A stretch of 64,000 bases of DNA from Lewinella sp. IMCC34183 (GTDB lineage Bacteria > Bacteroidota > Bacteroidia > Chitinophagales > Saprospiraceae): assembly GCF_003390915.1 (NCBI RefSeq), contig NZ_QMEM01000003.1, positions 124,001-188,000 of the forward strand, given 5' to 3'. Position numbers and translations under genes: made by a program. Below the pieces are notes generated by a model. The model was not told the origin of the DNA and made no database searches. It saw only the letters and a list, made by a program, of their open reading frames with translations. How positions within the stretch are numbered: position 1 is the first letter of the stretch; each line of letters opens with the position of its first letter. This document shows, piece by piece, positions 33,429 to 42,388 of the stretch.

Positions 33429-33635
33429 TGTAGGTAGGGAAGTTTAACTAGATTGTGTGGATAGCGAATATGCGCAAAAATCGCGAGAGCTACGGTTACG
33501 TACCACCGTTTCGGGGCGACCGCCGTTTCTCGGATGCTTTATGTAGAACGCTTTGAGCGGTCCCGGGGTTGTCCCTACACATAATTCAGCCATCCGCGTT
33601 ACTTTACCACTCACCTAGCTTAAAATCGAATTTCC

Positions 33636-35306
33636 ATGACTACCGACCAGCGCCCGTGGCTCGCCCATTATCCCGCCGGCATCCCCGCGAACGTCGATAC
33701 CGACGCCTACCCCACCCTCGTAGCGATGCTGCGAGCCAAGATGAAGGAGTTCGGGAAAAAACCTGCCTTCTCCTCCATGGGCCGTGATATGAGCTTCCGC
33801 GAACTGGACGAACTCGGCGACGCCTTCGGCGCCTATCTCCACTACCGCGGGTTACAACCCGGAGACAAGGTGGCCGTCATGATGCCCAACCTGCTGCAGT
33901 ACCCGGTGGCCCTGCACGGCATCCTCAAGGCGGGGCTCGTCATCGTAAACACCAACCCGCTCTATACCCCGCCGGAAATGAAGCACCAGTTCAACGACAG
34001 TGGGGCCAAGGCCGTCGTGATCGCGGAGAACTTCGCCAGCAACCTGCAGCAGATCATCAAGGAAACCCAGATTACCACCGTGATCACCACCAGTATCGGC
34101 GAAATGCTGGGCTGGATGAAGGGCGGGCTCACCAACTTCGTAGTACGCAACGTCAAGAACATGGTGCCGAAGTACGACCTGCCCGGCGCCGTCACTTTCC
34201 AGACCGCCCTCGACGAAGGTAAAAAGCACCAGCTCCCCACCTTCAACGGCCAGCCCGACGACACCATCGCCCTGCAGTACACCGGCGGCACCACCGGCGT
34301 ATCGAAGGGGGCCATGCTCACCAATGCCAACCTGGTCGCCAACGCCCAGCAGATGTACGCCTGGCTCACCCAGAAACTGGAAGTCGGCAGCGACGGCCGC
34401 ATGCTGTGCCCCCTGCCCCTCTACCACATCTTCGCCTTTACGGTTAATGCCGTAGCGGGCTTCGGCCTCGGTATGTGCAACGTGCTCATCACGAACCCCC
34501 GCGACCTGAGCACCGTAGTTAAGGCATTCAAGGACAACCGCATCGAAGCCATGACGGGGGTCAACACCCTCTTCAACGCCCTGCTCAACGACGCGGACTT
34601 TCAAAAACTTGACTTCCGCCACATGAAGCTCACCGGCGGCGGCGGTATGGCCGTCCAGCGCGTGGTAGCCGAGAAGTGGCAAAAGATCACCGGCACCCCC
34701 CTGAGCGAGGGCTACGGACTGACGGAAACGAGCCCCGTCGCCACCATGAATCCCTTTAACGACAAGATGCGGATCGGCACGATCGGATTACCCATACCCA
34801 ATACGGCGGTCCGCATCTGGCACGAGGAGGAAAACCGGGTGGCTACCTCCGAAGAGCGGGGAGAGATCCAGATCAAGGGGCCTCAGGTGATGAAGGGCTA
34901 CTACAACCGGCCGGCCGACACCGCCGCGGTCCTTGCCGACGGCTGGCTGAGTACCGGCGACATCGGCATGATGTCGGAGGATGGCTTCTTCCGCATCGTG
35001 GACCGGAAGAAAGACATGATCCTGGTCTCCGGTTTCAACGTCTACCCCAACGAGGTAGAAGACGTAGCGGCCGCCCACCCCAAGGTACTCGAGTGCGCCG
35101 CCGTGGGCATCCCCAGCGAACGCTCCGGCGAGGTAGTAAAACTGTACGTCGTCAAACGGGACAAATCGCTGACCAAGGACGAGCTGGTCGCCTACTGCCG
35201 CGAACACCTTACCGGCTACAAGATCCCCAAGGAGGTAGAATTCCGCGACGATCTGCCCAAAAGCAACGTGGGCAAGATCCTGCGGCGGGAACTGCGGGAA
35301 GCCTGA
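33636..35306 (+). CDS. fadD: Long-chain fatty-acid-CoA ligase
   Basis: 556 residues. The AMP-binding domain shows the P-loop-like LQYTGGTTGVSKGAMLTNANL, LCPLPLYHIFAFTV, the A5-type SEGYGLTETSPVAT, GWLSTGDIGMMSEDGFFRIVDRKKDMI and the C-terminal lysine motif LPKSNVGKILRREL. It activates fatty acids to acyl-CoA with ATP, in the cytosol or at the inner membrane. The length and motif set match bacterial FadD. It follows the acyl-CoA dehydrogenase at about 860 bases and supports a beta-oxidation role for the locus. Confidence 0.93.
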   Translation: MTTDQRPWLAHYPAGIPANVDTDAYPTLVAMLRAKMKEFGKKPAFSSMGRDMSFRELDELGDAFGAYLHYRGLQPGDKVAVMMPNLLQYPVALHGILKAGLVIVNTNPLYTPPEMKHQFNDSGAKAVVIAENFASNLQQIIKETQITTVITTSIGEMLGWMKGGLTNFVVRNVKNMVPKYDLPGAVTFQTALDEGKKHQLPTFNGQPDDTIALQYTGGTTGVSKGAMLTNANLVANAQQMYAWLTQKLEVGSDGRMLCPLPLYHIFAFTVNAVAGFGLGMCNVLITNPRDLSTVVKAFKDNRIEAMTGVNTLFNALLNDADFQKLDFRHMKLTGGGGMAVQRVVAEKWQKITGTPLSEGYGLTETSPVATMNPFNDKMRIGTIGLPIPNTAVRIWHEEENRVATSEERGEIQIKGPQVMKGYYNRPADTAAVLADGWLSTGDIGMMSEDGFFRIVDRKKDMILVSGFNVYPNEVEDVAAAHPKVLECAAVGIPSERSGEVVKLYVVKRDKSLTKDELVAYCREHLTGYKIPKEVEFRDDLPKSNVGKILRRELREA

Positions 35307-35337
35307 TCGCCACGTCCTACCCAGACAAAGCACCGCA

Positions 35338-35715
35338 GTGGATTGGAAAAGTACCCTGCTTTACCTTGCCGCCGCCGCGCTGCTTGTCGAAACCGTTAGC
35401 CTGATCGCGCCCCTAACGGAGCGCTCCCTGGAGCGGGAGTGGGAATCGTACACCTGGATTACGACGGCCGACTCGCTCAACACGACAGTTGAGTCGCTCC
35501 GGTTTCAGAACGGCGTGGGCCTGGTCAACGGATACCTGGCCTTCCCGCTGTGTAGGGTCTGCGTCGACCACCGGGAATGCTACAGCCGCTGCATAGACGA
35601 CGTGATCGCCGTGGGAAACCGACTAGTCAAGCGGGGAGATACCATCTTGCTGTACGCATCTCCGGCCGTCCCCCGCGCCGATACCTTTTTCGCCCAACCC
35701 TACTTTTCGCGGTGA
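35338..35715 (+). CDS. Small membrane-anchored protein of unknown function
   Basis: 125 residues from a GTG, with one N-terminal hydrophobic segment (LLYLAAAALLVETVSLIA) and a soluble domain containing LCRVCVDHRECYSRC, a cluster of four cysteines that could bind a metal or form disulfides. Function unknown. It is 31 bases after fadD and 39 before the DNA glycosylase gene, so it is probably co-transcribed. Confidence 0.65.
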   Translation: MDWKSTLLYLAAAALLVETVSLIAPLTERSLEREWESYTWITTADSLNTTVESLRFQNGVGLVNGYLAFPLCRVCVDHRECYSRCIDDVIAVGNRLVKRGDTILLYASPAVPRADTFFAQPYFSR

Positions 35716-35754
35716 GCCGCCGCCCACCGTCCCGTATTTTCTCACTCCCCCACG

Positions 35755-36378
35755 ATGGACCCGTCCAACTTCAGAAAATTCCTGCGCGGAGCCGATCCGG
35801 TGGCGATCGCCCGTGGCCTGCTCGGTGCGGAGATCGTGACCCAGATCGACGGCACGGAAACCGGCGGCCGCATCACCGAGACCGAAGCCTACTGGGCGCC
35901 CGACGACCGTGCCAGCCACGCCTACGGGCACCGCCGCACGCCGCGAACGGAGCCCTTCTACGCCGACGCCGGTACCAGCTACGTATACCTGTGCTACGGG
36001 ATCCACGAACTGTTCAACGTGATCACCGGACCCCGGGAGACGCCCCACGCCGTCCTGATCCGGGCGGTCGAGCCCACGCGGGGCCTCCCCGCCATGCTGG
36101 CCCGCCGTCATATGGAAATCTTAAGGCCGAAACTAAGCGCGGGACCCGGCGTTGTGACCAAAGCCCTGGGGATATCGCGGGCCCACAATGCCCTTGACCT
36201 GCTCGATCCGACCGGGGAGGTGTGCCTGCTGCCACCGAACGAACGCGTGCCGGAGGCGGAAATCGCGGCCACTCCCCGCATCGGGATCGACGGAGCCGGA
36301 CCCGACTGGGCCGCCCGCCCGTGGCGCTTCTACCGACGGGGCACCCGCTTCGTGAGTCGACTTAACGCTTTTTCATGA
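35755..36378 (+). CDS. DNA-3-methyladenine glycosylase (AAG/MPG family)
   Basis: 207 residues. The AAG-family markers GRITETEAYWAPDDRASHAYGHRRTPR (with the catalytic Glu of ETEAY), YVYLCYGIHELFNVIT, AVLIRAVEP, GPGVVTKALGI and PRIGIDGAG are present, and the length is typical of bacterial MPG homologues (PF02245). The enzyme removes alkylated purines such as 3-methyladenine and hypoxanthine from DNA, starting base-excision repair. Its stop overlaps the start of the T9SS plug gene by four bases (ATGA), so both are translated from one message. Confidence 0.93.
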   Translation: MDPSNFRKFLRGADPVAIARGLLGAEIVTQIDGTETGGRITETEAYWAPDDRASHAYGHRRTPRTEPFYADAGTSYVYLCYGIHELFNVITGPRETPHAVLIRAVEPTRGLPAMLARRHMEILRPKLSAGPGVVTKALGISRAHNALDLLDPTGEVCLLPPNERVPEAEIAATPRIGIDGAGPDWAARPWRFYRRGTRFVSRLNAFS

Positions 36379-37757
36379 ACCAACGGATTGCCAACTTTCC
36401 CCTGCACCTGCGCACCGCCGCCCTGCTGCTCTTCCTGGCGCTGGCGGGCGGGCTGACCGCCCAGCCGAGCGAGTACTTCTTCTACGATAATACCTACGTA
36501 GACAACATCAAGACCGTACGGCTGCACATTGCCGGCTTCCCCCACTCCTACCCCGTCATCGACCTCAACGGCGGGGCCCGGCTCCAGCTTACCTTCGACG
36601 ACCTGGCCCCGGAAGTGCACCGCTACGCCTATATGTTCATTCACTGTAACCGCGACTGGCGGCCGTCCAACCTCGGCCAGCTGGAGTACAACAGCGGCTA
36701 CGCCAACGACTACCTGGAAGACTACGACTTCAGCCTGCGGACGCTGATGCAGTACACCCACTATAATCTCACCTTCCCCAACCGCAACATGCGCCTGGAG
36801 AAGAGCGGGAACTACCTCCTCGTGGTGTACGACACCCAGGACAACGACCGCCCCATCATTACCCGGCGCTTTTTGGTGTCCGAAAACCTGGTAGGAGTGA
36901 CTGCCCAGGTGACCCGCCCCTCGGTGGTCGACAAGATCCAAACCCACCAGGAGGTCAGGCTCACCGCCAATACCAAGCAGCTGCAGCCGCGCTCGCCGCT
37001 GCAGGAGCTGTCGGCCACGGTCCTCCAGAACGGCCGCTGGGACAACGCCGTCACCGACGTGCCCCCGAATCTGCTGGGCCGTGAGAACGTGCAGTTCACT
37101 TACCAGGACCGCATCATCTTCCGCGGCGGAAACGAATTCCGCAACCTGGACGTGCGCTCCGTCCAGGCGCCCCGCACGCAGGTGAGCAGCATCACCAACG
37201 AAGGAACCTTCTACGCCATGCTGCTCGCCCCGGAGGAATCGCGGGCCAACAGCGTCTACCTGCAGTACTTCGACCTGAACGGGGACTTCGTCAACTTCCG
37301 TACGGACCGGCCGGTGGTCAACCTGGCGGACGAATTTCTCCAGGAGAACTACGAGCGTTTCGGGCTGGACTATACGGGCGAGTATATCGAGGTGACCTTC
37401 ATCTTTAAAACCCGCAACGGACTGCCCATTGACCGCGATCTCTATCTCTTCGGTTCCTTCTCCGAGTGGCAGACGAAATACGATTACCGCATGGTCTGGA
37501 ATCCGAGCATCAACGCCTACGTCGGGCGGGTGCTCCTAAAGCAGGGCTTCTACAACTACTACTACGTGACCGACCTAGCCAAGGAGGCTCCGGCCGGCCG
37601 TCAATTCGCGCGCCCCGGCGACCGGGTAGGCTACGACGAAACCGAGGACAGTTTCGACGTTACCGAAAACGATTACCTGGGCCTGATTTACTACCGTCCG
37701 TTGGGCGGACGCTACGATCGGTTGGTCGGCTCCACGGTGACCAACAGCAACCTGTAG
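36375..37757 (+). CDS. Type IX secretion system plug protein (DUF5103)
   Basis: 460 residues with signal peptide (LLLFLALAGGLTAQ). The sequence YDNTYVDNIKTVRLHIAG near the N-terminus, FDDLAPEVHRYAYMFIHCNRDWRPS and the C-terminal E-set-like part (LYLFGSFSEWQTKYDYRMVWNPSINAYVGRVLLKQGFYNYYYV) match DUF5103 (PF17116). This family was identified as the 'Plug' that closes the SprA translocon of the type IX secretion system in Flavobacterium. It should be periplasmic or outer-membrane associated. It shows that the organism has a T9SS, although no other core gene is in the window. Confidence 0.9.
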   Translation: MNQRIANFPLHLRTAALLLFLALAGGLTAQPSEYFFYDNTYVDNIKTVRLHIAGFPHSYPVIDLNGGARLQLTFDDLAPEVHRYAYMFIHCNRDWRPSNLGQLEYNSGYANDYLEDYDFSLRTLMQYTHYNLTFPNRNMRLEKSGNYLLVVYDTQDNDRPIITRRFLVSENLVGVTAQVTRPSVVDKIQTHQEVRLTANTKQLQPRSPLQELSATVLQNGRWDNAVTDVPPNLLGRENVQFTYQDRIIFRGGNEFRNLDVRSVQAPRTQVSSITNEGTFYAMLLAPEESRANSVYLQYFDLNGDFVNFRTDRPVVNLADEFLQENYERFGLDYTGEYIEVTFIFKTRNGLPIDRDLYLFGSFSEWQTKYDYRMVWNPSINAYVGRVLLKQGFYNYYYVTDLAKEAPAGRQFARPGDRVGYDETEDSFDVTENDYLGLIYYRPLGGRYDRLVGSTVTNSNL

Positions 37758-37797
37758 CGGCGGCCGGTCTAGGAGTTTCGGCCGTTGATAGATTAAA

Positions 37798-37828
37798 TTT
37801 GGCTCCCCTGCCCGAAACCGTAGTTTTG
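37798..37828 (+). promoter_or_regulatory. Bacteroidota-type promoter for the TolC/HlyD operon
   Basis: TTTG (37798-37801), a 19-base spacer and TAGTTTTG (37821-37828) match the Bacteroidota -33/-7 consensus TTTG-N19-21-TAnnTTTG exactly. A start point about seven bases downstream would give a leader of roughly 15 bases before the ATG at 37850. Confidence 0.7.
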
Positions 37829-37849
37829 CTGACCGATAAAATCAGTAGC

Positions 37850-39298
37850 ATGCGGTTCAAAGCTCACCTCTGGATAGTACTCTTTTTCCCTCTTGGCCTG
37901 GCGGCCCAGTCGACGGATACCTGGACCCTGGAGCGGGCGGTTACCTACGCCTGGGAGAATAACCTTCAGGTCCGCCGGTTGGACAATGCCACTTCCCTGG
38001 CGCGGCTCAACCTGCGGCAAAGCCGGCTGAGCCGCCTGCCGACGCTTAGCGGCGGTACGGGCTTCAACCTCCAGCTCGGCCGGACCATCGACCCCACCAC
38101 GAACACCTTCGAGGCCCAGAACATCCTGAGCCAGGGGTACCAGCTGCAGGGGGCCGTGACCCTGTACAACGGCGGGCTCATCCGCAACAACCTGCGGCAG
38201 GCCGAACTGGACGTTCAGGCCGCCGAGACCGACGCCGAAGTGACCGCCAACGACATCGGCCTGATGGTCGCCAACAGCTACCTGACCATCCTGCTCACCC
38301 GCGAGCAGCTCGCCAATGCGCGGGCCCAGCTGCAGCTCACCACCGACCAGCTCAACAACACCGAGGCACTGATTGAGGCCGGCAGCGTACCCGCCGGGCA
38401 GCGCTACGACATCGTAGCCCAGGAAGCCGCTAACCGCCGCACCGTAGTTGAACTGGAAAATCAGGTGCGCCTGGCGTTGCTGGACCTTCAGCTCATGCTG
38501 GAGCTGGAGCCCGATTCTTCCTTTACCGTCGCTACGCCCAGCCTGGACCTCGAGGAGGAGGTGCTCTTCAGCGACTACAACCTGCAGGAAGTACTGGCCG
38601 CGGCCCGGCAGACGCAACCCACCATCCGCGCCGCCGAGCTGCGCCGGTCCGCCGCGGAAGTGGGGATCGACATCGCCCGGGCGGGAATGCGGCCTTCCCT
38701 CCAGCTGTACGCCAACGTCAGTACGAATTACTCCAACCTGGCGCGGGACTTCAACAATCCGGATGCTTCCCAGGTCGAAATCGTCCAGGCCCCTCCGGTT
38801 CCGGTGATCATCAACGGCGAGGAGTCAACCCTGTCGACCTTTTCCCAGACGGGGCTGGTGTTTCCGAAGCTGTCCTACTTCGAGCAGCTCGACCAGAACT
38901 TCGGCCAGTCGATCGGCCTCAACCTTTCGGTGCCCATCTTCAGCCAGGGCCGCAACCGCATCAACGTGCAGCGGGCCGAGCTGCAACGGATCAACGCGGG
39001 CCTCGACATCGCCCAGGCCCAGAACCAACTGCGCTCCGACGTAGAGCGCGCGCTCGGCGACCTGCGGGCCGCCCGCGAAACCTACCGCGCCGCCCAGGTG
39101 AGCCTCGAAGCGGCGCAGAACGCCTATGACGTGACCCAGCGGCGCTACGGCGCCGGCGCGGCCAACAGCCTCGACCTGATCACGGCCACCAACCGGCTGG
39201 AACAGGCCCGCGTGGAATTCACCCGGACCAAGTACCAGCTCATCTTCAACCGGGAGGTGATTCAGTTTTACCTCGGTGAAGGCCTCTCCCTCCAGTAA
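37850..39298 (+). CDS. TolC-family outer-membrane efflux protein
   Basis: 482 residues from the ATG at 37850; the same frame is open far upstream but there it is antisense-type shadow within the plug gene. A signal peptide (HLWIVLFFPLGLAAQ) is followed by two OEP repeats (PF02321): LERAVTYAWENNLQVRRLDN, LRQSRLSRLPTLSGGTGFNLQLG and, in the second half, VGIDIARAGMRPSLQLYAN and YDVTQRRYGAGAANSLDLITATNRLEQARVEF. The barrel/tunnel trimer exports small molecules or peptides across the outer membrane with the adaptor encoded 25 bases downstream. Confidence 0.92.
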   Translation: MRFKAHLWIVLFFPLGLAAQSTDTWTLERAVTYAWENNLQVRRLDNATSLARLNLRQSRLSRLPTLSGGTGFNLQLGRTIDPTTNTFEAQNILSQGYQLQGAVTLYNGGLIRNNLRQAELDVQAAETDAEVTANDIGLMVANSYLTILLTREQLANARAQLQLTTDQLNNTEALIEAGSVPAGQRYDIVAQEAANRRTVVELENQVRLALLDLQLMLELEPDSSFTVATPSLDLEEEVLFSDYNLQEVLAAARQTQPTIRAAELRRSAAEVGIDIARAGMRPSLQLYANVSTNYSNLARDFNNPDASQVEIVQAPPVPVIINGEESTLSTFSQTGLVFPKLSYFEQLDQNFGQSIGLNLSVPIFSQGRNRINVQRAELQRINAGLDIAQAQNQLRSDVERALGDLRAARETYRAAQVSLEAAQNAYDVTQRRYGAGAANSLDLITATNRLEQARVEFTRTKYQLIFNREVIQFYLGEGLSLQ

Positions 39299-39322
39299 TT
39301 TAACCCCGCAAAACGTTTTTCC

Positions 39323-40669
39323 ATGTCTCGCAAAGCGATACTCTTACTCGTAGCCCTGGTCGCCCTCGTCGTGGTACTTATCATCGTCTTCTCCGGAAGA
39401 GAAGAGGAAGGTACCCGGGTATTCGTCCAAGAAGTAACCTCCCGTGATATCCAGGAAATGGTCAGTGCCAGCGGCAAGATCTTCCCGCAAACGGAGGTTA
39501 AGATCAGTTCCGACGTTTCGGGCGAGGTCGTGGAGCTCTTCGTCGAAGAGGGCGACAGCGTGGTACCCAACCAGCTCCTCGCCCGGATCGACGCCGACGC
39601 CTACCAGTCGCAGGTGGCCCGGGGCGTGGCCGGCGTGAACAGCAGTCGCGCCCAGCTGGCCAACGCCCGCGCTCAGGTCAATACCCAGCAGGCCCAGAAG
39701 GAGCAGATCGTGGCCCAGTTGGAGAACGCCCGCGACATCCTGAAGCGCAACCAGCAGCTCTTCGAGGACGAGGTGGTGAGCCAGGCCGAACTGGAGACCA
39801 GCCAGTCCAACGTCCGGGCCCTGGAGGCCAACCTCTCCGCCGCCGAAAGCAATATCCGGGCCGCCGAGGAAAGCGCCCGGGCCGCCCAGTACGGCATCGA
39901 ATCCAGCGAAGCTACCCTCAACGAGCTGCGCACCAGCCTGCGGCGCACGACCATCTACGCGCCCATGGGTGGGGTCGTATCGCTGCTGAACGTCGAGCAG
40001 GGCGAGCGGGTGGTAGGTACCATCCAGATGACGGGTACCGAACTGATGCGGATCGCCAACCTCAACGCGATGGAAGTGCGGGTGGAAGTAAGCGAAAACG
40101 ACGTGCCGACCGTCAACCTCGGCGACAAGGCCGAGATCGAGGTCGACGCCTACCTCAACCGGACCTTCATCGGCACCGTCACCCAGATCGCCAACAGCAG
40201 TACAACGGCCGGCTTGGCCGACAACGTCCTCAACAGCGATCAGGTGACCAACTTCGAGGTGCGCATCAGCATCAACCCCGAAAGCTACGCCGACCTGGTC
40301 TCCAGCGGCAACGCCTACCCTTTCCGTCCCGGCATGTCGGCCAGCGTCGACATCCTCACCGAGCTGGCCCGCAACGCGGTGACCGTTCCCATCGAATCGG
40401 TAGCCACCCGCGAGCCCGAAACGGACAGCACCGCCACCGGTACCGCCGAGTTGCAGGAGGTAGTATTCGTAGTTACCGGCGACAGCGTGCACCAGGTTTC
40501 CGTCCGCACGGGATTACAGGACGCACGCTTCATCCAGGTGATCTCGGGCGTGAAGGCCGGGGAACAGGTAGTAGCGGGACCCTACGGCGCCCTGTCGCGC
40601 ACCCTCTCCTCCGGCGAGAAGGTAACGGTGGTCGAGAAGGATGCTTTCTACCAGGGCGAAGCGGAATAA
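39323..40669 (+). CDS. Efflux periplasmic adaptor (HlyD/MacA-like)
   Basis: 448 residues with an N-terminal membrane anchor (ILLLVALVALVVVLIIVFSG). The lipoyl/barrel-sandwich halves are VSASGKIFPQTEVKISSDVSGEVVELFVEEGDSV and TTIYAPMGGVVSLLNVEQGERV, separated by a long coiled-coil hairpin (about residues 100-210, SRAQLANARAQVNTQQAQKEQ...). A beta-barrel and membrane-proximal domain follow. This is the MacA-type membrane fusion protein that links an inner-membrane pump to TolC. No pump gene follows: a strong hairpin closes the operon, so the ABC or RND partner is elsewhere. Confidence 0.92.
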   Translation: MSRKAILLLVALVALVVVLIIVFSGREEEGTRVFVQEVTSRDIQEMVSASGKIFPQTEVKISSDVSGEVVELFVEEGDSVVPNQLLARIDADAYQSQVARGVAGVNSSRAQLANARAQVNTQQAQKEQIVAQLENARDILKRNQQLFEDEVVSQAELETSQSNVRALEANLSAAESNIRAAEESARAAQYGIESSEATLNELRTSLRRTTIYAPMGGVVSLLNVEQGERVVGTIQMTGTELMRIANLNAMEVRVEVSENDVPTVNLGDKAEIEVDAYLNRTFIGTVTQIANSSTTAGLADNVLNSDQVTNFEVRISINPESYADLVSSGNAYPFRPGMSASVDILTELARNAVTVPIESVATREPETDSTATGTAELQEVVFVVTGDSVHQVSVRTGLQDARFIQVISGVKAGEQVVAGPYGALSRTLSSGEKVTVVEKDAFYQGEAE

Positions 40670-40674
40670 AAAAA

Positions 40675-40700
40675 TACCCCGCCGCATAGGCGGCGGGGTA
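40675..40700 (+). terminator. Strong hairpin terminator after the TolC/HlyD operon
   Basis: TACCCCGCCGC (40675-40685) pairs perfectly with 40690-40700 across an ATAG loop. It starts six bases after the adaptor stop and is flanked by A-rich sequence on both sides. Confidence 0.75.
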
Positions 40701-40994
40701 CCTTAAAATAGAGTCAAAACGAATTACGAACGTGGATCGCAAGCCGATCCGAGCTAATTGTGGTTGTGTAGTAAGTCTCTTTAGATTGAAATGATAGGGG
40801 GTCTTATCCTAAGTTAGGCTTTTAGGTGATAACATGCAACCGCCGGGTGATAAAATCCACACCCGCAGAAACTGAGTTGCCGCATGCGGTGCACCGAGGG
40901 TGTCTCTTCCCGGTATTCGTAAGCACACCTGTCCCGTGATCGCCGCGAAAGCGAATTCAATCGAAAGCTGGAAGAGGGGGGGGCAGCCGGTGGG
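40701..40994. other. Intergenic region without recognised gene
   Basis: About 300 bases between the terminator and the convergent HAD gene. I see no tRNA-like arms or convincing small ORF on either strand. Confidence 0.5.
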
Positions 40995-41426
40995 CTAGTC
41001 GTTGAAGACCTCTACGTCGCGGTTCTTTACAATGAGGTCGGTGAACTTGCCCTTGAAGCGGGTAGCCTTCACGATGTGGTTATCGATCCAGTGGTAGTTG
41101 CCGCCGCGGGGCTTGCCCATGAGCATGCCGTGGTACTTGAAGTTGTGGCGGTTGAGCCATTCTTCGGTGATCTCGCGGTGCTCTTCGGTGCGTGACGTGA
41201 AGAACGTGATGATGTGCCCGTCCTCGTACCACTTGTTGACGATGCGGAGGGCATCGGGGTACGGCAGGCAGGTGGACATGCGCTCTGGCTCCTCATTCGG
41301 GATGTCGTCGCAGACGGTTCCATCGATGTCGATGAGGAAATTCTTAACGCCGGCGGGAAGCACGGGGCTGATGAGTTCGCCTTTTTCGTTGAAGGTAGTT
41401 TCCAGGTCTTTTTCGGGGGTAGCCAT
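40995..41426 (-). CDS. HAD-superfamily phosphatase-like protein
   Basis: 143 residues from the ATG at 41426. The longer frame begins with a TTG inside a promoter-like TACCTTTG box (41463-41470), so the shorter start is preferred. The HAD motif I is FLIDIDGTVCDD (D-x-D-G-T), motif II is in FFTSRTEEHREITEEWLNRH, and the late GGNYHWIDNHI may hold the acidic residues. The short cap-less layout fits small HAD phosphatases sometimes annotated as phosphoheptose or LNS2-like. Substrate unknown. It is divergent from the SDR gene. Confidence 0.8.
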   Translation of the reverse strand: MATPEKDLETTFNEKGELISPVLPAGVKNFLIDIDGTVCDDIPNEEPERMSTCLPYPDALRIVNKWYEDGHIITFFTSRTEEHREITEEWLNRHNFKYHGMLMGKPRGGNYHWIDNHIVKATRFKGKFTDLIVKNRDVEVFND

Positions 41427-41542
41427 ACGGTTATATTGGAATTCCGGGTCAGTATTGTTAGACAAAGGTACGTTTCCTTAACGCATGGGGTCGGTCGTTT
41501 GCTTCATTTGTCCCGTAATTTGGCCCCACCAAATCCAGTTTC

Positions 41543-42343
41543 ATGCCCAACGTCGCACTCGTGACCGGCGCTTCTTCCGGCGTCGGCGAAGCCCTGGCCC
41601 CCCTGCTTGCCACCCGCGGGTGGATGGTCTTCGGCCTCAGTCGCCGCGCCGTTTCCCTGCCGGGGGTTACCTCCCTGCAGGCCGACATCGGCGACGCCGC
41701 GGCGCTCGACAGGGCCATGACCGAATTACTCGGGATTTCCGACGGCCGACTCGATGCCGTACTCCACTGTGCGGGCGTCGGGGGCGCGGGTGCGGTGGAA
41801 AGTATGCCCGCGGAGCGGGCGCGGCGAATCATGGATACCAATTTCTGGGGCAGCTGGAACCTCTGCCAGGCCACCCTGCCCGCCCTGCGCCGCAGCCCGC
41901 GCGGTCGCCTGCTGCTGGTGAGCAGCATCGCAGGCCACATGGGCATCCCCTTCCGCTCGGCCTACTGCGCCAGCAAGGCCGCCGTGATCGCCCTGTCGGA
42001 CAGCCTCCGCCTGGAACTGCGGGGCTCAACGACCCAGGTGGCCTGCGTCAGCCCGGGAGACATTGCCACCAACTCCATCGCCACCCAGTACCGGCAGCCC
42101 GCCGCGGAACTCGATGAGCTGTACCGGGAACGGTACCGCCGGGCCGACGACGCCATGGCCGGTAACGTCGAACACGGCATGTCGGCCGCATTTGTAGCGG
42201 GAGAGATGGTAAAGATCCTGGACAAAGACGACCTTGGCCCTCACTACGTTATTGGTGCACCGGTGCAGAAGATCAGCACCCTCGCGCAGCGGCTTCTTCC
42301 CGGCCGGGCCTGGGAGTGGGTTTTGAGCCGTTACTATGGCTGA
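41543..42343 (+). CDS. Short-chain dehydrogenase/reductase
   Basis: 266 residues. The N-terminal cofactor motif is VALVTGASSGVGEALA (TGxxxGxG), followed by VLHCAGVGGAG (NNAG-like), a catalytic Ser in LLVSSIAG and the YxxxK pair in SAYCASKAAV. The first strand-loop ends with a Ser/Arg (GLSRRA), which favours NADP(H). Classical SDR length. Substrate unknown. A TAATTTG box lies 20 bases upstream of the ATG. The gene is 45 bases upstream of sucA and probably co-transcribed with it. Confidence 0.9.
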   Translation: MPNVALVTGASSGVGEALAPLLATRGWMVFGLSRRAVSLPGVTSLQADIGDAAALDRAMTELLGISDGRLDAVLHCAGVGGAGAVESMPAERARRIMDTNFWGSWNLCQATLPALRRSPRGRLLLVSSIAGHMGIPFRSAYCASKAAVIALSDSLRLELRGSTTQVACVSPGDIATNSIATQYRQPAAELDELYRERYRRADDAMAGNVEHGMSAAFVAGEMVKILDKDDLGPHYVIGAPVQKISTLAQRLLPGRAWEWVLSRYYG

Positions 42344-42388
42344 TCGGGGTTGAACAACCCCTTTACGCAGGCGTTGAAAAAAACTATT

